The translations under genes were made by a program, and so were the position numbers. Below, piece after piece: positions 37,301 through 50,292 of a DNA stretch of 64,000 nucleotides. Source of the DNA: Clusia tigrina (lineage: Eukaryota > Arthropoda > Insecta > Diptera > Clusiidae); assembly GCA_920105625.2 (NCBI GenBank), contig CAKKTE020000204.1, forward strand, positions 981,385 through 1,045,384, written 5' to 3'. Under the pieces are notes generated by a model, which ran no database searches, was not told the DNA's origin, and worked only from the letters and a program-made list of their open reading frames with translations. How positions within the stretch are numbered: position 1 is the stretch's first letter; every line of letters begins with the position of its first letter.

Positions 37301-37866
37301 AGTACTTTACTGTTAAAAAATTTCTAGGTTTTATGACGCTCCAGTAAAAAGTTACCAGCATTTGTATGTTGCAAACTTTTATAGGTGTAGGTCGTACTGT
37401 CTAGAAGTTAGGGCCATTTGAAGGTTTATCAGTGTTTGATTTGGGACTCAAGGGTAGCACTGCTTTGAGCGATAACTTAAATTGACAAGAGGCTCAAGTA
37501 CTTTATTGTTACAAATTTCAAGGTTTTATGACGCTCCAGTAAAAAGTTACAAGCATTTGTATGTTGCAAACTTTGATAGGTGTAGGACGCTCCATATAGA
37601 AGTAAGCGCCATTTGAAGTTTTATCAGTGTTTGATTTGGGACTCAAGGGTAGCATAGATTTGAGCGATAACTTAAATTGACAAGATGCTCGAGTACTTTA
37701 CTGTTAAAAAATTTCAAGGTTTTATGACGCTCCAGTAAAAAGTTACAAGCATTTGTATGTTGCAAACTTTGATAGGTGTAGGCCGCTCCGTATAGAAGTA
37801 AGCGCCATTTGAAGTTTTATCAGTGTTTGATTTGGGACTCAAGGGTAGCATAGCTTTGAGCGATAA
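34343..37866 (+). repeat. 18-monomer HOR (about 3,524 bp), first unit
   Basis: GTTACAAATTTC is at 34,378 and 37,902, and GATAGATGTAGG at 35,422 and 38,946, both 3,524 bp apart. The collinearity holds from about 34,343 to about 36,280 against 37,867-39,804. After 36.3 kb the unit continues with a 5-monomer duplication not carried in the second unit. A further relation links 36.2-36.6 kb to 44.0-44.4 kb at offset 7,836 (TTTGAAGGCTTTATGACG). Confidence 0.72.
36555..37532 (+). repeat. 5-monomer HOR, copy 1 (978 bp)
   Basis: TTTGATATGTGTAGGACG is at 37,181 and 38,159, and GAGGCTCAAGTACT at about 36,902 and 37,880, both 978 bp apart. The markers AAGGCTAGCATAGC, AATTTCTAGGTTTT and GTTACCAGCATTTG occur once per copy. 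Copy 1 has one shortened site, CTCCAGAAAAAGTTAC, near 36,756. Confidence 0.82.
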
Positions 37867-38450
37867 CTTAAATTGACAAGAGGCTCAAGTACTTTATTGT
37901 TACAAATTTCAAGGTTTTATGACGCTCCAGTAAAAAGTTACAAGCATTTGTATGTTGCAAACTTTGATAGGTGTAGGACGTACCGTATAGAAGTAAGCGC
38001 CATTTGAAGTTTTATCAGTGTTTGATTTGGGACTCAAGGGTAGCATAGCTTTGAGCGATAACTTAAATTGACAAGAGGCTCGAGTATTTTATTGTTACAA
38101 ACTTTCAAGGTTTTATGACGCACCAGTAAAAAGTTACAAGCATTTGTATGTTGCAAATTTTGATATGTGTAGGACGTACGGTATAGAAGTTAGGGCCATT
38201 TGAAGTTTTATCAGTGTTTGATTTGGGACTCAAGGCTAGCATAGCTTTGAGCGATAACTTAAATTGACAAGATGCTCGAGTACTTTACTGTTAAAAAATT
38301 TCTAGGTTTTATGACGCTCCAGTAAAAAGTTACCAGCATTTGTATGTTGCAAACTTTTATAGGTGTAGGTCGTACTGTCTAGAAGTTAGGGCCATTTGAA
38401 GGTTTATCAGTGTTTGATTTGGGACTCAAGGGTAGCACTGCTTTGAGCGA
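37533..38450 (+). repeat. 5-monomer HOR, copy 2
   Basis: It follows copy 1 at 978 bp and diverges at about 38,450 (GCGATGGCTT against GCGATAACTT). It has GGACGCTCCATATAG near 37,586, where copy 1 has GGACGCTCCGTATAG. That private change recurs at 44,448, so the 44.4 kb segment derives from this copy or its ancestor (offset 6,859, 35 monomers). Confidence 0.8.
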
Positions 38451-38736
38451 TGGCTTAAATTGACAAGAGGCTCGAGTACTTTATTGTTACAAAATTTCAA
38501 GGTTTCATGACGCTCCAATAAAAAGTTACAAGCATTTGTATGTTGCAAACTTTGAAAGGTGTAGAACGTACCGTATAGAAGTTCGGGCCATTTGAAGTTT
38601 TATCAGTGTTTGATTTGGGACTCAAGGGTAGCATAGCTTTGAGCGATAGCTTAAATTGACAAGAGGCTCGAGTACTTTATTGCTACAAAATTTCAAGGTC
38701 TTATGACGCTCCAGTAAAAAGTTACAAGCATTTGTA

Positions 38737-40892
38737 TGTTGCAAACTTTGATAGGTGTAGGACGTACCGTATAGAAGTTAGGGCCATTTGAAGTTTTATC
38801 ATTGTTTGATTTGGGACTCAAGGGTAGCATAGCTTTGAGCGATGGCTTAAATTGACAAGAGGCTCGAATACTTTATTGTTACAAAAGTTCAAGGTTTTAT
38901 GACGCTCCAGTAAAAAGTTACAAGCATTTGTATGTTGCAAACTTTGATAGATGTAGGACGTACCGTATAGAAGTAAGCGCCTTTTGAAGTTTTATCAGTG
39001 TTTGATTTGGGACTCAAGGGTAGCATAGCTTTGAGCGATAACTTAAATTGACAAGAGGCTCGAGTATTTTATTGTTACAAAATTTCAAGGTCTTATGACG
39101 CTCCAGTAAAAAGTTACAAGCATTTGTATGTTGCAAACTTTGATAGGTGTAGGACGTACCGTATAGAAGTTAGGGCCATTTAAAGTTTTATCATTGTTTC
39201 ATTTGGGACTCAAGGGTAGCATAGCTTTGAGCGATAGCTTAAATTGACAAGAGGCTCGAGTACTTTATTGTTACAAAATTTCAAGGTTTTATGAAGCTCC
39301 ACTGAAAAGTTATAAGCATTTGTATGTTGCAAACTTTGATAGGTGTAGGGCGCACCGTATAGAAGTTATGGCCATTTGAAATTTTATCAGTGTTTGATTT
39401 GGGACTCAAGGGTAGCGTAGCTTTGAGCGATAGCTTAAATTGACAAGAGGCTCGAGTACTTTATTGTTACAAAATTTCAAGGTTTTATGACGCTACAGTA
39501 AAAAGTTACAAGCATTTGTATGTTGCAAACTTTGATAGGTGTAGGACGTACTGTATAGAAGTTAGGGCCGCTTGAAGTTTTATCAGTGTTTGATTTGGGA
39601 CTCAGGTGTAGCATAGCTTTGAGCGATGGGTTAAATTGACAAGAGGCTCGAGTACTTTATTGTTACAAAATTTCAAGGTTTTATGAAGCTCCACTGAAAA
39701 GTTATAAGCATTTGTATGTTGCAAACTTTGATAGGTGTAGGACGCACCGTATAGAAGTTATGGCCATTTGAAATTTTATCAGTGTCTGATTTGGGACTCA
39801 AGGGTAGCGTAGCTTTGAGCGATAGCTTAAATTGACAAGAGGCTCGAGTACTTTATTGTTACAAAATTTCAAGGTTATATGACGCACCAGTCAAAAGTTA
39901 CAAGCATTTGTATGTTGCAAACTTTGATAGGTGTAGGACGTACGGTATAGTAGTTAGGGCCATTTGAAGTTTTATCAGTGTTTGATTTGGGACTCAAGGG
40001 TAGCATAGCTTTGAGCGATAACTTAAATTGACAAGATGCTCGAGTACTTTACTGTTAAAAAATTTCAAGGTTTTATGACGCTCCAGTAAAAAGTTACAAG
40101 CATTTGTATGTTGCAAACTTTTATAGGTGTAGGTCGTACTGTCTAGAATTTAGGGCCATTTGAAGTTTTATCAGTATTTGATTTGGGACTCAAGGGTAGC
40201 ACTGCTTTGAGCGATGGCTTAAATTGACAAGAGGCTCGAGTAATTTATTGTTACAAAATTTCATGGTTTTATGACGCTCCAGTAAAAAGTTAGAAGCATT
40301 TGTATGTTGCAAACTTTGATAGGTGTAGAACGTACCGTATAGAAGTAAGCCCCATTTGAAGTTTTATCAGTGTTTGATTTGGGACTCAAGGGTAGCATAG
40401 CTTTGAGCGATAACTTAAATTGACAAGAGGCTCGAGTACTTTATTGTTACAAAATTTCAAGGTTTTACGACGCTCCAGTAAAAAGTTACAATTGTTTGTA
40501 TGTTACAAAATTTGATAGGTGTAGGACGTACCGTATAGAAGTTAGGGCCATTTGAAGTTTTATCAGTGTTTAATTTGGGACTCAAGGGTACCATAGCTTT
40601 GAGCGATAGCTTAAATTGACAAGACGCTCGAGTACTTTATTGTTACAAAATTTCAAGGTTTTATGACGCTCCAATAAAAAGTTACAAGCATTTGTATGTT
40701 GCAAATTTTGATAGGTGTACGACGTACTGTATAGAAGTTAGGGCCATTTGAAGTTTTATCAGTGTTTGATTTGGGACTCAAGGGTAGCATAGCTTTGAGC
40801 GATGGCTTAAATTGACAAGAGGCTCGAGTACTTTATTCTTAAAAAATTTCAAGGTTTTTTGAAGCTCCAGTGAAAAGTTACAAGCATTTGTA
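38737..40892 (+). repeat. Nested 11-monomer HOR family F, copy 1 (2,156 bp)
   Basis: The eleven monomers are, in order: CTCGAATAC with AAAAGTTC; GATAGATG with GCGCCTTTTG; GCCATTTAAAG with TTGTTTCATT; GGGCGCACC with AGCGTAGC; GGGCCGCTTG with CTCAGGTGTAGC; GTGTCTGATT with TTATGGCC; GTACGGTATAGTAG with TTAAAAAATTTC; GTCTAGAATTT with AGCACTGC; AGAACG with AAGCCCC; GTTTAATTTGG with GGGTACC and AAGACGCTC; and GTACGACGTACTG with TTATTCTTAAAA. The next monomer restarts the series. GGTTATATGACG at 39,873 and 42,029 confirms the period. Confidence 0.88.
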
Positions 40893-43048
40893 TGTTGCAA
40901 ACTTTGATAGGTGTAGGACGTACCGTATAGAAGTTAGGGCCATTTGAAGTTTTATCATTGTTTGATTTGGGACTCAAGGGTAGCATAGCTTTGAGCGATG
41001 GCTTAAATTGACAAGAGGCTCGAATACTTTATTGTTACAAAAGTTCAAGGTTTTATGACGCTCCAGTAAAAAGTTACAAGCATTTGTATGTTGCAAACTT
41101 TGATAGATGTAGGACGTACCGTATAGAAGTAAGCGCTTTTTGAAGTTTTATCAGTGTTTGATTTGGGACTCAAGGGTAGCATAGCTTTGAGCGATAACTT
41201 AAATTGACAAGAGGCTCGAGTATTTTATTGTTACAAAATTTCAAGGTCTTATGACGCTCCAGTAAAAAGTTACAAGCATTTGTATGTTGCAAACTTTGAT
41301 AGGTGTAGGACGTACCGTATAGAAGTTAGGGCCATTTAAAGTTTTATCATTGTTTCATTTGGGACTCAAGGGTAGCATAGCTTTGAGCGATAGCTTAAAT
41401 TGACAAGAGGCTCGAGTACTTTATTGTTACAAAATTTCAAGGTTTTATGAAGCTCCACTGAAAAGTTATAAGCATTTGTATGTTGCAAACTTTGATAGGT
41501 GTAGGGCGCACCGTATAGAAGTTATGGCCATTTGAAATTTTATCAGTGTTTGATTTGGGACTCAAGGGTAGCGTAGCTTTGAGCGATAGCTTAAATTGAC
41601 AAGAGGCTCGAGTACTTTATTGTTACAAAATTTCAAGGTTTTATGACGCTACAGTAAAAAGTTACAAGCATTTGTATGTTGCAAACTTTGATAGGTGTAG
41701 GACGTACTGTATAGAAGTTAGGGCCGCTTGAAGTTTTATCAGTGTTTGATTTGGGACTCAGGTGTAGCATAGCTTTGAGCGATGGGTTAAATTGACAAGA
41801 GGCTCGAGTACTTTATTGTTACAAAATTTCAAGGTTTAATGAAGCTCCACTGAAAAGTTATAAGCATTTGTATGTTGCAAACTTTGATAGGTGTAGGACG
41901 CACCGTATAGAAGTTATGGCCATTTGAAATTTTATCAGTGTCTGATTTGGGACTCAAGGGTAGCGTAGCTTTGAGCGATAGCTTAAATTGACAAGAGGCT
42001 CGAGTACTTTATTGTTACAAAATTTCAAGGTTATATGACGCACCAGTCAAAAGTTACAAGCATTTGTATGTTGCAAACTTTGATAGGTGTAGGACGTACG
42101 GTATAGTAGTTAGGGCCATTTGAAGTTTTATCAGTGTTTGATTTGGGACTCAAGGGTAGCATAGCTTTGAGCGATAACTTAAATTGACAAGATGCTCGAG
42201 TACTTTACTGTTAAAAAATTTCAAGGTTTTATGACGCTCCAGTAAAAAGTTACAAGCATTTGTATGTTGCAAACTTTTATAGGTGTAGGTCGTACTGTCT
42301 AGAATTTAGGGCCATTTGAAGTTTTATCAGTGTTTGATTTGGGACTCAAGGGTAGCACTGCTTTGAGCGATGGCTTAAATTGACAAGAGGCTCGAGTAAT
42401 TTATTGTTACAAAATTTCATGGTTTTATGACGCTCCAGTAAAAAGTTAGAAGCATTTGTATGTTGCAAACTTTGATAGGTGTAGAACGTACCGTATAGAA
42501 GTAAGCCCCATTTGAAGTTTTATCAGTGTTTGATTTGGGACTCAAGGGTAGCATAGCTTTGAGCGATAACTTAAATTGACAAGAGGCTCGAGTACTTTAT
42601 TGTTACAAAATTTCAAGGTTTTACGACGCTCCAGTAAAAAGTTACAAGCATTTGTATGTTGCAAAATTTGATAGGTGTAGGACGTACCATATAAAAGTTA
42701 GGGCCATTTGAAGTTTTATCAGTGTTTAATTTGGGACTCAAGGGTACCATAGCTTTGAGCGATAGCTTAAATTGACAAGACGCTCGAGTACTTTATTGTT
42801 ACAAAATTTCAAGGTTTTGTGACGCTCCAATAAAAAGTTACAAGCATTTGTATGTTGCAAATTTTGATAGGTGTACGACGTACTGTATAGAAGTTAGGGC
42901 CATTTGAAGTTTTATCAGTGTTTGATTTGGGACTCAAGGGTAGCATAGCTTTGAGCGATGGCTTAAATTGACAAGAGGCTCGAGTACTTTATTCTTAAAA
43001 AATTTCAAGGTTTTTTGAAGCTCCAGTGAAAAGTTACAAGCATTTGTA
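40893..43048 (+). repeat. Nested 11-monomer HOR family F, copy 2 (2,156 bp)
   Basis: It follows the same eleven-monomer series as copy 1. Private changes include GCGCTTTTTGAAG near 41,132, AAGGTTTAATGAAG near 41,831, CATATAAAAGTTAGG near 42,690 and AAGGTTTTGTGACGC near 42,814. It has ACAAGCATTTG where copy 1 carries the unusual ACAATTGTTTG. Confidence 0.87.
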
Positions 43049-44100
43049 TGTTGCAAACTTTGATAGGTGTAGGACGTACCGTATAGAAGTTAGGGCCATT
43101 TGAAGTTTTATCATTGTTTGATTTGGGACTCAAGGGTAGCATAGCTTTGAGCGATGGCTTAAATTGACAAGAGGCTCGAATACTTTATTGTTACAAAAGT
43201 TCAAGGTTTTATGACGCTCCAGTAAAAAGTTATAAGCATTTGTATGTTGCAAACTTTGATAGATGGAGGACGTACCATATAGAAGTAAGCGCCTTTTGAA
43301 GTTTTATCAGTGTTTGATTTGGGACTCAAGGGTAGCATAGCTTTGAGCGATAACTTAAATTGACAAGAGGCTCGAGTATTTTATTGTTACAAAATTTCAA
43401 GGTCTTATGACGCTCCAGTAAAAAGTTACAAACATTTGTATGTTCCAAACTTTGATAGGTGTAGGACGTACCGTATAGAAGTTAGGGCCATTTGAAGTTT
43501 TATCATTGTTTCATTTGGGACTCAAGGGTAGCATAGCTTTGAGCGATAGCTTAAATTGACAAGAGCCTCGAGTACTTTATTGTTACAAAATTTCAAGGTT
43601 TTATGAAGCTCCACTGAAAAGTTATAAGCATTTGTATGTTGCAAACTTTGATAGGTGTAGGGCGCACCGTATAGAAGTTATGGCCATTTGAAATTTTATC
43701 AGTGTTTGATTTGGGACTCAAGGGTAGCGTAGCTTTGAGCGATAGCTTAAATTGACAAGAGGCTCGAGTACTTTATTGTTACAAAATTTCAAGGTTTTAT
43801 GACGCTACAGTAAAAAGTTACAAGCATTTGTATGTTGCAAACTTTGATAGGTGTAGGACGTACTGTATAGAAGTTAGGGCCGCTTGAAGTTTTATCAGTG
43901 TTTGATTTGGGACTCAGGGGTAGCATAGCTTTGAGCGATGGCTTAAATTGACAAGAGGCTCGAGTACTTTATTGTTACAAAATTTCAAGGTTTTATGAAG
44001 CTCCACTGAAAAGTTATAAGCATTTGTATGTTGCAAACTTTGATAGGTGTAGGACGCACCGTATAGAAGTTATGGCCATTTGAAATTTTATCAGTGTTTG
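43049..44100 (+). repeat. Family F, partial copy 3
   Basis: It continues the 2,156-bp period for about five and a half monomers (private GATAGATGGAGG near 43,260 and TGTTCCAAACTTTG near 43,441). It then leaves the series where GTGTTTGATT replaces GTGTCTGATT and ATGCTCGAG replaces GGCTCGAG, joining the succession seen at 36.2-36.6 kb. Confidence 0.8.
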
Positions 44101-45379
44101 ATTTGGGACTCAAGGGTAGCGTAGCTTTGAGCGATAGCTTAAATTGACAAGATGCTCGAGTACTTTATTGTTACAAAATTTCAAGGTTTTATGAAGCTCC
44201 AGTAAAAAGTTACAAGCATTTGTATGTTGCAAACTTTGATAGGTGTAGGACGTACCGTATCGAAGTTAGGGCCATTTGAAGTTTTATCAGTGTTTGATTT
44301 GGGACTCAAGGGTAGCATAGCCTTGAGCGATAACTTAAATTGACAAGCGGCTTGAGTACTTTATTGTTACAAAATTTGAAGGCTTTATGACGCTCCAGTA
44401 AAAAGTTACAAGCATTTGTATGTTGCAAACTTTGATAGGTGTAGGACGCTCCATATAGAAGTAAGCGCCATTTGAAGTTTTATCAGTGTTTGATTTGGGA
44501 CTCAAGGGTAGCATAGATTTGAGCGATAACTTAAATTGACAAGATGCTCGAGTACTTTACTGTTAAAAAATTTCAAGGTTTTATGACGCTCCAGTAAAAA
44601 GTTACAAGCATTTGTATGTTGCAAACTTTGATAGGTGTAGGCCGCTCCGTATAGAAGTAAGCGCCATTTGAAGTTTTATCAGTGTTTGATTTGGGACTCA
44701 AGGGTAGCATAGCTTTGAGCGATAACTTAAATTGACAAGAGGCTCAAGTACTTTATTGTTACAAATTTCAAGGTTTTATGACGCTCCAGTAAAAAGTTAC
44801 AAGCATTTGTATGTTGCAAACTTTGATAGGTGTAGGACGTACCGTATAGAAGTAAGCGCCATTTGAAGTTTTATCAGTGTTTGATTTGGGACTCAAGGGT
44901 AGCATAGCTTTGAGCGATAACTTAAATTGACAAGAGGCTCGAGTATTTTATTGTTACAAACTTTCAAGGTTTTATGACGCACCAGTAAAAAGTTACAAGC
45001 ATTTGTATGTTGCAAATTTTGATATGTGTAGGACGTACGGTAAAGAAGTTAGGGCCATTTGAAGTTTTATCAGTGTTTGATTTGGGACTCAAGGCTAGCA
45101 TAGCTTTGAGCGATAACTTAAATTGACAAGATGCTCGAGTACTTTACTGTTAAAAAATTTCAAGGTTTTATGACGCTCCAGTAAAAAGTTACCAGCATTT
45201 GTATGTTGCAAACTTTTATAGGTGTAGGTCGTACTGTCTAGAAGTTAGGGCCATTTGAAGGTTTATCAGTGTTTGATTTGGGACTCAAGGGTAGCACTGC
45301 TTTGAGCGATGGCTTAAATTGACAAGAGGCTCGAGTACTTTATTGTTACAAAATTTCAAGGTTTCATGACGCTCCAATA

Positions 45380-46947
45380 AAAAGTTACAAGCATTTGTAT
45401 GTTGCAAACTTTGAAAGGTGTAGAACGTACCGTATAGAAGTTAGGGCCATTTGAAGTTTTATCAGTGTTTGATTTGGGACTCAAGGGTAGCATAGCTTTG
45501 AGCGATAGCTTAAATTGACAAGAGGCTCGAGTACTTTATTGCTACAAAATTTCAAGGTCTTATGACGCTCCAGTAAAAAGTTACAAGCATTTGTATGTTG
45601 CAAACTTTGATAGGTGTAGGACATACCGTATAGAAGTTAGGGCCATTTGAAGTTTTATCATTGTTTGATTTGGGACTCAAGGGTAGCATAGCTTTGAGCG
45701 ATGGCTTAAATTGACAAGAGGCTCGAATACTTTATTGTTACAAAAGTTCAAGGTTTTATGACGCTCCAGTAAAAAGTTACAAGCATTTGTATGTTGCAAA
45801 CTTTGATAGATGTAGGACGTACCGTATAGAAGTAAGCGCCTTTTGAAGTTTTATCAGTGTTTGATTTGGGACTCAAGGGTAGCATAGCTTTGAGCGATAA
45901 CTTAAATTGACAAGAGGCTCGAGTATTTTATTGTTACAAAATTTCAAGGTCTTATGACGCTCCAGTAAAAAGTTACAAGCATTTGTATGTTGCAAACTTT
46001 GATAGGTGTAGGACGTACCGTATAGAAGTTAGGGCCATTTAAAGTTTTATCATTGTTTCATTTGGGACTCAAGGGTAGCATAGCTTTGAGCGATAGCTTA
46101 AATTGACAAGAGGCTCGAGTACTTTATTGTTACAAAATTTCAAGGTTTTATGAAGCTCCACTGAAAAGTTATAAGCATTTGTATGTTGCAAACTTTGATA
46201 GGTATAGGGCGCACCGTATAGAAGTTATGGCCATTTGAAATTTTATCAGTGTTTGATTTGGGACTCAAGGGTAGCGTAGCTTTGAGCGATAGCTTAAATT
46301 GACAAGAGGCTCGAGTACTTTATTGTTACAAAATTTCAAGGTTTTATGACGCTACAGTAAAAAGTTACAAGCATTTGTATGTTGCAAACTTTGATAGGTG
46401 TAGGACGTACTGTATAGAAGTTAGGGCCGCTTGAAGTTTTATCAGTGTTTGATTTGGGACTCAGGTGTAGCATAGCTTTGAGCGATGGGTTAAATTGACA
46501 AGAGGCTCGAGTACTTTATTGTTACAAAATTTCAAGGTTTTATGAAGCTCCACTGAAAAGTTATAAGCATTTGTATGTTGCAAACTTTGATAGGTGTAGG
46601 ACGCACCGTATAGAAGTTATGGCCATTTGAAATTTTATCAGTGTCTGATTTGGGACTCAAGGGTAGCGTAGCTTTGAGCGATAGCTTAAATTGACAAGAG
46701 GCTCGAGTACTTTATTGTTACAAAATTTCAAGGTTATATTACGCACCAGTCAAAAGTTATAAGCATTTGTATGTTGCAAACTTTGATAGGTGTAGGACGT
46801 ACGGTATAGTAGTTAGGGCCATTTGAAGTTTTATCAGTGTTTGATTTGGGACTCAAGGGTAGCATAGCTTTGAGCGATAACTTAAATTGACAAGATGCTC
46901 GAGTACTTTACTGTTAAAAAATTTCAAGGTTTTATGACGCTCCAGTA
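45380..46947 (+). repeat. 8-monomer tandem duplication, copy 1 (1,568 bp)
   Basis: GAAAGGTGTAGAACG at 45,413 recurs at 46,981, exactly 1,568 bp (8 x 196) away. The private variants GGACATACCG, GGTATAGGGCGCACC and GGTTATATTACGCACC, and AAAAGTTATAAGC after GTC, all recur at the same offset. I noticed no difference between the copies. Confidence 0.88.
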
Positions 46948-48515
46948 AAAAGTTACAAGCATTTGTATGTTGCAAACTTTGAAAGGTGTAGAACGTACCG
47001 TATAGAAGTTAGGGCCATTTGAAGTTTTATCAGTGTTTGATTTGGGACTCAAGGGTAGCATAGCTTTGAGCGATAGCTTAAATTGACAAGAGGCTCGAGT
47101 ACTTTATTGCTACAAAATTTCAAGGTCTTATGACGCTCCAGTAAAAAGTTACAAGCATTTGTATGTTGCAAACTTTGATAGGTGTAGGACATACCGTATA
47201 GAAGTTAGGGCCATTTGAAGTTTTATCATTGTTTGATTTGGGACTCAAGGGTAGCATAGCTTTGAGCGATGGCTTAAATTGACAAGAGGCTCGAATACTT
47301 TATTGTTACAAAAGTTCAAGGTTTTATGACGCTCCAGTAAAAAGTTACAAGCATTTGTATGTTGCAAACTTTGATAGATGTAGGACGTACCGTATAGAAG
47401 TAAGCGCCTTTTGAAGTTTTATCAGTGTTTGATTTGGGACTCAAGGGTAGCATAGCTTTGAGCGATAACTTAAATTGACAAGAGGCTCGAGTATTTTATT
47501 GTTACAAAATTTCAAGGTCTTATGACGCTCCAGTAAAAAGTTACAAGCATTTGTATGTTGCAAACTTTGATAGGTGTAGGACGTACCGTATAGAAGTTAG
47601 GGCCATTTAAAGTTTTATCATTGTTTCATTTGGGACTCAAGGGTAGCATAGCTTTGAGCGATAGCTTAAATTGACAAGAGGCTCGAGTACTTTATTGTTA
47701 CAAAATTTCAAGGTTTTATGAAGCTCCACTGAAAAGTTATAAGCATTTGTATGTTGCAAACTTTGATAGGTATAGGGCGCACCGTATAGAAGTTATGGCC
47801 ATTTGAAATTTTATCAGTGTTTGATTTGGGACTCAAGGGTAGCGTAGCTTTGAGCGATAGCTTAAATTGACAAGAGGCTCGAGTACTTTATTGTTACAAA
47901 ATTTCAAGGTTTTATGACGCTACAGTAAAAAGTTACAAGCATTTGTATGTTGCAAACTTTGATAGGTGTAGGACGTACTGTATAGAAGTTAGGGCCGCTT
48001 GAAGTTTTATCAGTGTTTGATTTGGGACTCAGGTGTAGCATAGCTTTGAGCGATGGGTTAAATTGACAAGAGGCTCGAGTACTTTATTGTTACAAAATTT
48101 CAAGGTTTTATGAAGCTCCACTGAAAAGTTATAAGCATTTGTATGTTGCAAACTTTGATAGGTGTAGGACGCACCGTATAGAAGTTATGGCCATTTGAAA
48201 TTTTATCAGTGTCTGATTTGGGACTCAAGGGTAGCGTAGCTTTGAGCGATAGCTTAAATTGACAAGAGGCTCGAGTACTTTATTGTTACAAAATTTCAAG
48301 GTTATATTACGCACCAGTCAAAAGTTATAAGCATTTGTATGTTGCAAACTTTGATAGGTGTAGGACGTACGGTATAGTAGTTAGGGCCATTTGAAGTTTT
48401 ATCAGTGTTTGATTTGGGACTCAAGGGTAGCATAGCTTTGAGCGATAACTTAAATTGACAAGATGCTCGAGTACTTTACTGTTAAAAAATTTCAAGGTTT
48501 TATGACGCTCCAGTA
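46948..48515 (+). repeat. 8-monomer tandem duplication, copy 2 (1,568 bp)
   Basis: Apparently identical to the unit immediately upstream. At its left edge the GTTTCATGACGCTCCAATAA preceding copy 1 is replaced by GTTTTATGACGCTCCAGTAA, so the joint falls in the conserved tract before TGTTGCAAAC. The counterpart in family G unit 2 (56.2-57.8 kb) is single, so the duplication either arose only in unit 1 or was lost from unit 2. Confidence 0.88.
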
Positions 48516-50292
48516 AAAAGTTACAAGCATTTGTATGTTGCAAACTTTTATAGGTGTAGGTCGTACTGTCTAGAATTTAGGGCCATTTGAAGTTTTATCA
48601 GTGTTTGATTTGGGACTCAAGGGTAGCACTGCTTTGAGCGATGGCTTAAATTGACAAGAGGCTCGAGTAATTTATTGTTACAAAATTTCATGGTTTTATG
48701 ACGCTCCAGTAAAAAGTTAGAAGCATTTGTATGTTGCAAACTTTGATAGGTGTAGAACGTACCGTATAGAAGTAAGCCCCATTTGAAGTTTTATCAGTGT
48801 TTGATTTGGGACTCAAGGGTAGCATAGCTTTGAGCGATAACTTAAATTGACAAGAGGCTCGAGTACTTTATTGTTACAAAATTTCAAGGTTTTACGACGC
48901 TCCAGTAAAAAGTTACAAGCATTTGTATGTTGCAAATTTTGATAGGTGTCGGAAGTACCGTATAGAAGTTAGGGCCATTTGAAGTTTTATCAGTGCTTAA
49001 TTTGGGACTCAAGGGTACCATAGCTTTGAGCGATAGCTTAAATTGACAAGAGGCTCGTGTACTTTATTGTTACAAAATTTCAAGGTTTTATGACGCTCCA
49101 ATAAAAAGTTACAAGCATTTGTATGTTGCAAATTTTGATAGGTGTACGACGTACTGTATAGAAGTTAGGGCCATTTGAAGTTTTATCAGTGTTTGATTTG
49201 GGACTCAAGGGTAGCATAGCTTTGAGCGATGGCTTAAATTGACAAGTGGCTCGAGTACTTTATTCTTAAAAAATTTCAAGGTTTTTTGAAGCTCCAGTGA
49301 AAAGTTACAAGCATTTGTATGTTGCAAACTTTGATAGGTGTAGGACGCACCGTATAGAAGTTATGGCCATTTGAAGTTTTATCAGTGTTTGATTTGGGAC
49401 TCAAGGGTAGCATAGCTTTGAGCGATAGCTTAAATTGACAAGAGGCTTGAGTACTTTATTGTTACAAAATATCAAGGTTTTATGAAGTTCCAGTAAAAGT
49501 TACAAGCATTTGTATGTTGCAAACTTTGATAGGTGTAGGACGTACCGTATCGAAGTTAGTGCCATTTCAAGCTTTATCAGTGTTTGATTTGGGACTCAAG
49601 GGTACCATAGCTTTGAGCGATAACTTAAATTGACAAGAGGCTTGAGTACTTTATTGTTACAAAATTTGAAGGTTTTATGACGCACCAGTAAAAAGTTACA
49701 AGCATTTGTATGTTGCAAAATTTGATAGGTGTAGGACGTACCGTATAGAAGTTAGGGCCATTTGAAGTTTTATCAGTGTTTGATTTGGGACTCAAGGGTA
49801 GCATAGCCTTGAGCGATAACTTAAATTGACAAGAGGCTTGAGTACTTTATTGTTAAAAAATTTGAAGGTTTTGTGACGCACCAGTAAAAAGTTACAAGCA
49901 TTTGTATGTTGCAAATTTTGATAGGTGTAGGACGTACGGTATAGAAGTTAGGGCAATTTGAAATTTTATCAGTGTTTGTTTTGTGACTCAAGGGTAGCAT
50001 AGCTTTGAGCGATAACTTAAATTGACAAGAGGCTCGAGTATTTTATTGTTACAAACTTTCAAGGTTTTATGACGCACCAGTAAAAAGTTACAAGCATTTG
50101 TATGTTGCAAATTTTGATATGTGTAGGACGTACGGTATAGAAGTTAGGGCCATTTGAAGTTTTATCAGTGTTTGATTTGGGACTCAAGGGTAGCATAGCT
50201 TTGAGCGATAACTTAAATTGACAAGATGCTCGAGTACTTTACTGTTAAAAAATTTCAAGGTTTTATGACGCTCCAGTAAAAAGTTACAAGCA

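Larger units (their letters stand above)
38535..50292 (+). repeat. Large HOR family G, unit 1 (about 11,758 bp, 60 monomers)
   Basis: TTGCTACAAAATTTC at 38,680 recurs at 50,438, an offset of 11,758 bp. Past a 3-monomer deletion in unit 2 the offset becomes 11,195 bp and holds for the rare markers GGTTATATGACGCACC (39,873 and 51,068), CAGTATTTGATTTGG (40,173 and 51,368), ACAATTGTTTGTATGTTAC (40,489 and 51,684) and TTTGAAGGCTTTATG (44,376 and 55,571). Inside are a nested 11-monomer HOR (38.74-44.1 kb) and a tandem 8-monomer duplication (45.38-48.52 kb). It also repeats itself at offset 6,859 (38.9-40.1 against 45.8-46.9 kb). Confidence 0.85.
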
